From assembly GCA_004558955.1 (NCBI GenBank), contig SFZC01000117.1, forward strand, positions 1 through 5,632: a stretch of DNA of 5,632 bases, read 5' to 3'. The notes under the pieces were generated by a model. That model was given only the letters and a program-made list of their open reading frames with translations. It was not told the DNA's origin and ran no database searches. The position numbers and the translations under genes were made by a program. This DNA is from a bacterium. Its GTDB lineage: Bacteria; Cyanobacteriota; Vampirovibrionia; Gastranaerophilales; Gastranaerophilaceae. Within the stretch, counting starts at the first letter, position 1; each line of letters opens with the position of its first letter. Shown one piece after another: positions 5,387 to 5,632 of this stretch.

Positions 5387-5632
5387 ATGGCAAATATTAA
5401 ATCCGCTAAAAAAAGAGTACTAATTGCTGAAGCAAACAGACAAAGAAACGTTGCTTTCAAAACTTCAATCAAAACTGCTGTTAAAAAAGCATTAGAATTG
5501 GCATCAGGTGAAGATAAAGAAGCTTTGAACGTTGCTCTTTCTAAAGTTTACCAACTTTGCGACAAAGCAGTTGTTAAAGGTATTTTGCACAAAAATACTG
5601 CAGCAAGAAAAAAATCAAGATTGACTCTTGCT
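5387..5632 (+). CDS. rpsT: 30S ribosomal protein S20 (3' end beyond the window)
   Basis: The frame opens at ATG 5387 and runs to the window edge, giving 82 residues. S20 proteins are usually about 85-95 residues, so only a few are missing. S20 is a small three-helix basic protein that binds 16S rRNA early in 30S assembly. The sequence begins MANIKSAKKRVLIAEANRQR, the usual rRNA-binding N-terminus of the family, and carries the strongly conserved motif VVKGILHKNTAARKKSRL (62-79). The Shine-Dalgarno GAAAGG (5370-5375) is 11 bases from the ATG, slightly long but acceptable. It is transcribed divergently from rpsB, so a 30S primary binder and S2/EF-Ts share one regulatory region of about 316 bp. 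Confidence 0.97.
   Translation, partial: MANIKSAKKRVLIAEANRQRNVAFKTSIKTAVKKALELASGEDKEALNVALSKVYQLCDKAVVKGILHKNTAARKKSRLTLA

Noticed and set aside
5245..5472. 75-codon minus-strand frame overlapping the rpsT promoter and start
   Set aside because: It is antisense to the S20 N-terminus and runs through the predicted promoter; no initiation signal supports it.
1..5632. Search for a defence, CRISPR, toxin-antitoxin, phage or secondary-metabolite system
   Set aside because: No direct repeat arrays, nucleases, transposases or toxin-like pairs were seen. The TPR, ISFTG and SIMPL genes face different directions and show no sign of being one system.

Overview
This AT-rich window looks like a chromosomal segment of a bacterium. 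My best guess is a gut Melainabacteria/Gastranaerophilales (Vampirovibrionia) lineage. That rests on the low GC, a housekeeping rpsB-tsf operon beside lineage-specific proteins, and above all a small protein with an N-terminal 'NISFTGF' motif, which I remember as recurrent in predicted proteins of that group. The assignment is an inference, not a demonstration.

Layout from left to right: the 3' end of an unrecognised gene (1-240, +) with an intrinsic terminator; a 519-residue TPR-repeat protein (333-1892, +); a convergent 169-residue protein of unknown function with the ISFTG motif (1897-2406, -); a short divergent promoter region with a perfect 12-bp inverted repeat (2428-2464); a SIMPL/DUF541 (YggE-like) envelope protein (2504-3235, +); a bidirectional terminator (3270-3300); the translation operon rpsB-tsf on the minus strand (S2 at 5070-4309, EF-Ts at 4187-3324) with a structured 121-nt intergenic region; a 316-bp divergent regulatory region; and rpsT for ribosomal protein S20 (5387 to the window edge, +, lacking only its last residues).

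The right half is core translation machinery: two 30S proteins and the elongation factor that recharges EF-Tu. Divergent promoters drive it, and both transcripts have leaders able to fold, so ribosomal-protein feedback control is plausible. The left half is accessory: a cytosolic TPR scaffold, an unknown small protein and a membrane-anchored or secreted SIMPL protein, with no obvious shared pathway.

I see no mobile element, CRISPR array, tRNA or rRNA, and no clear new multi-gene system. The observations most worth checking are regulatory. They are a back-to-back promoter pair that could share one palindromic -35 box inside an inverted repeat, an identical 14-bp motif in two promoters, two apparently leaderless or near-leaderless lineage-specific genes, and the folded rpsB leader and rpsB-tsf intergenic RNA.
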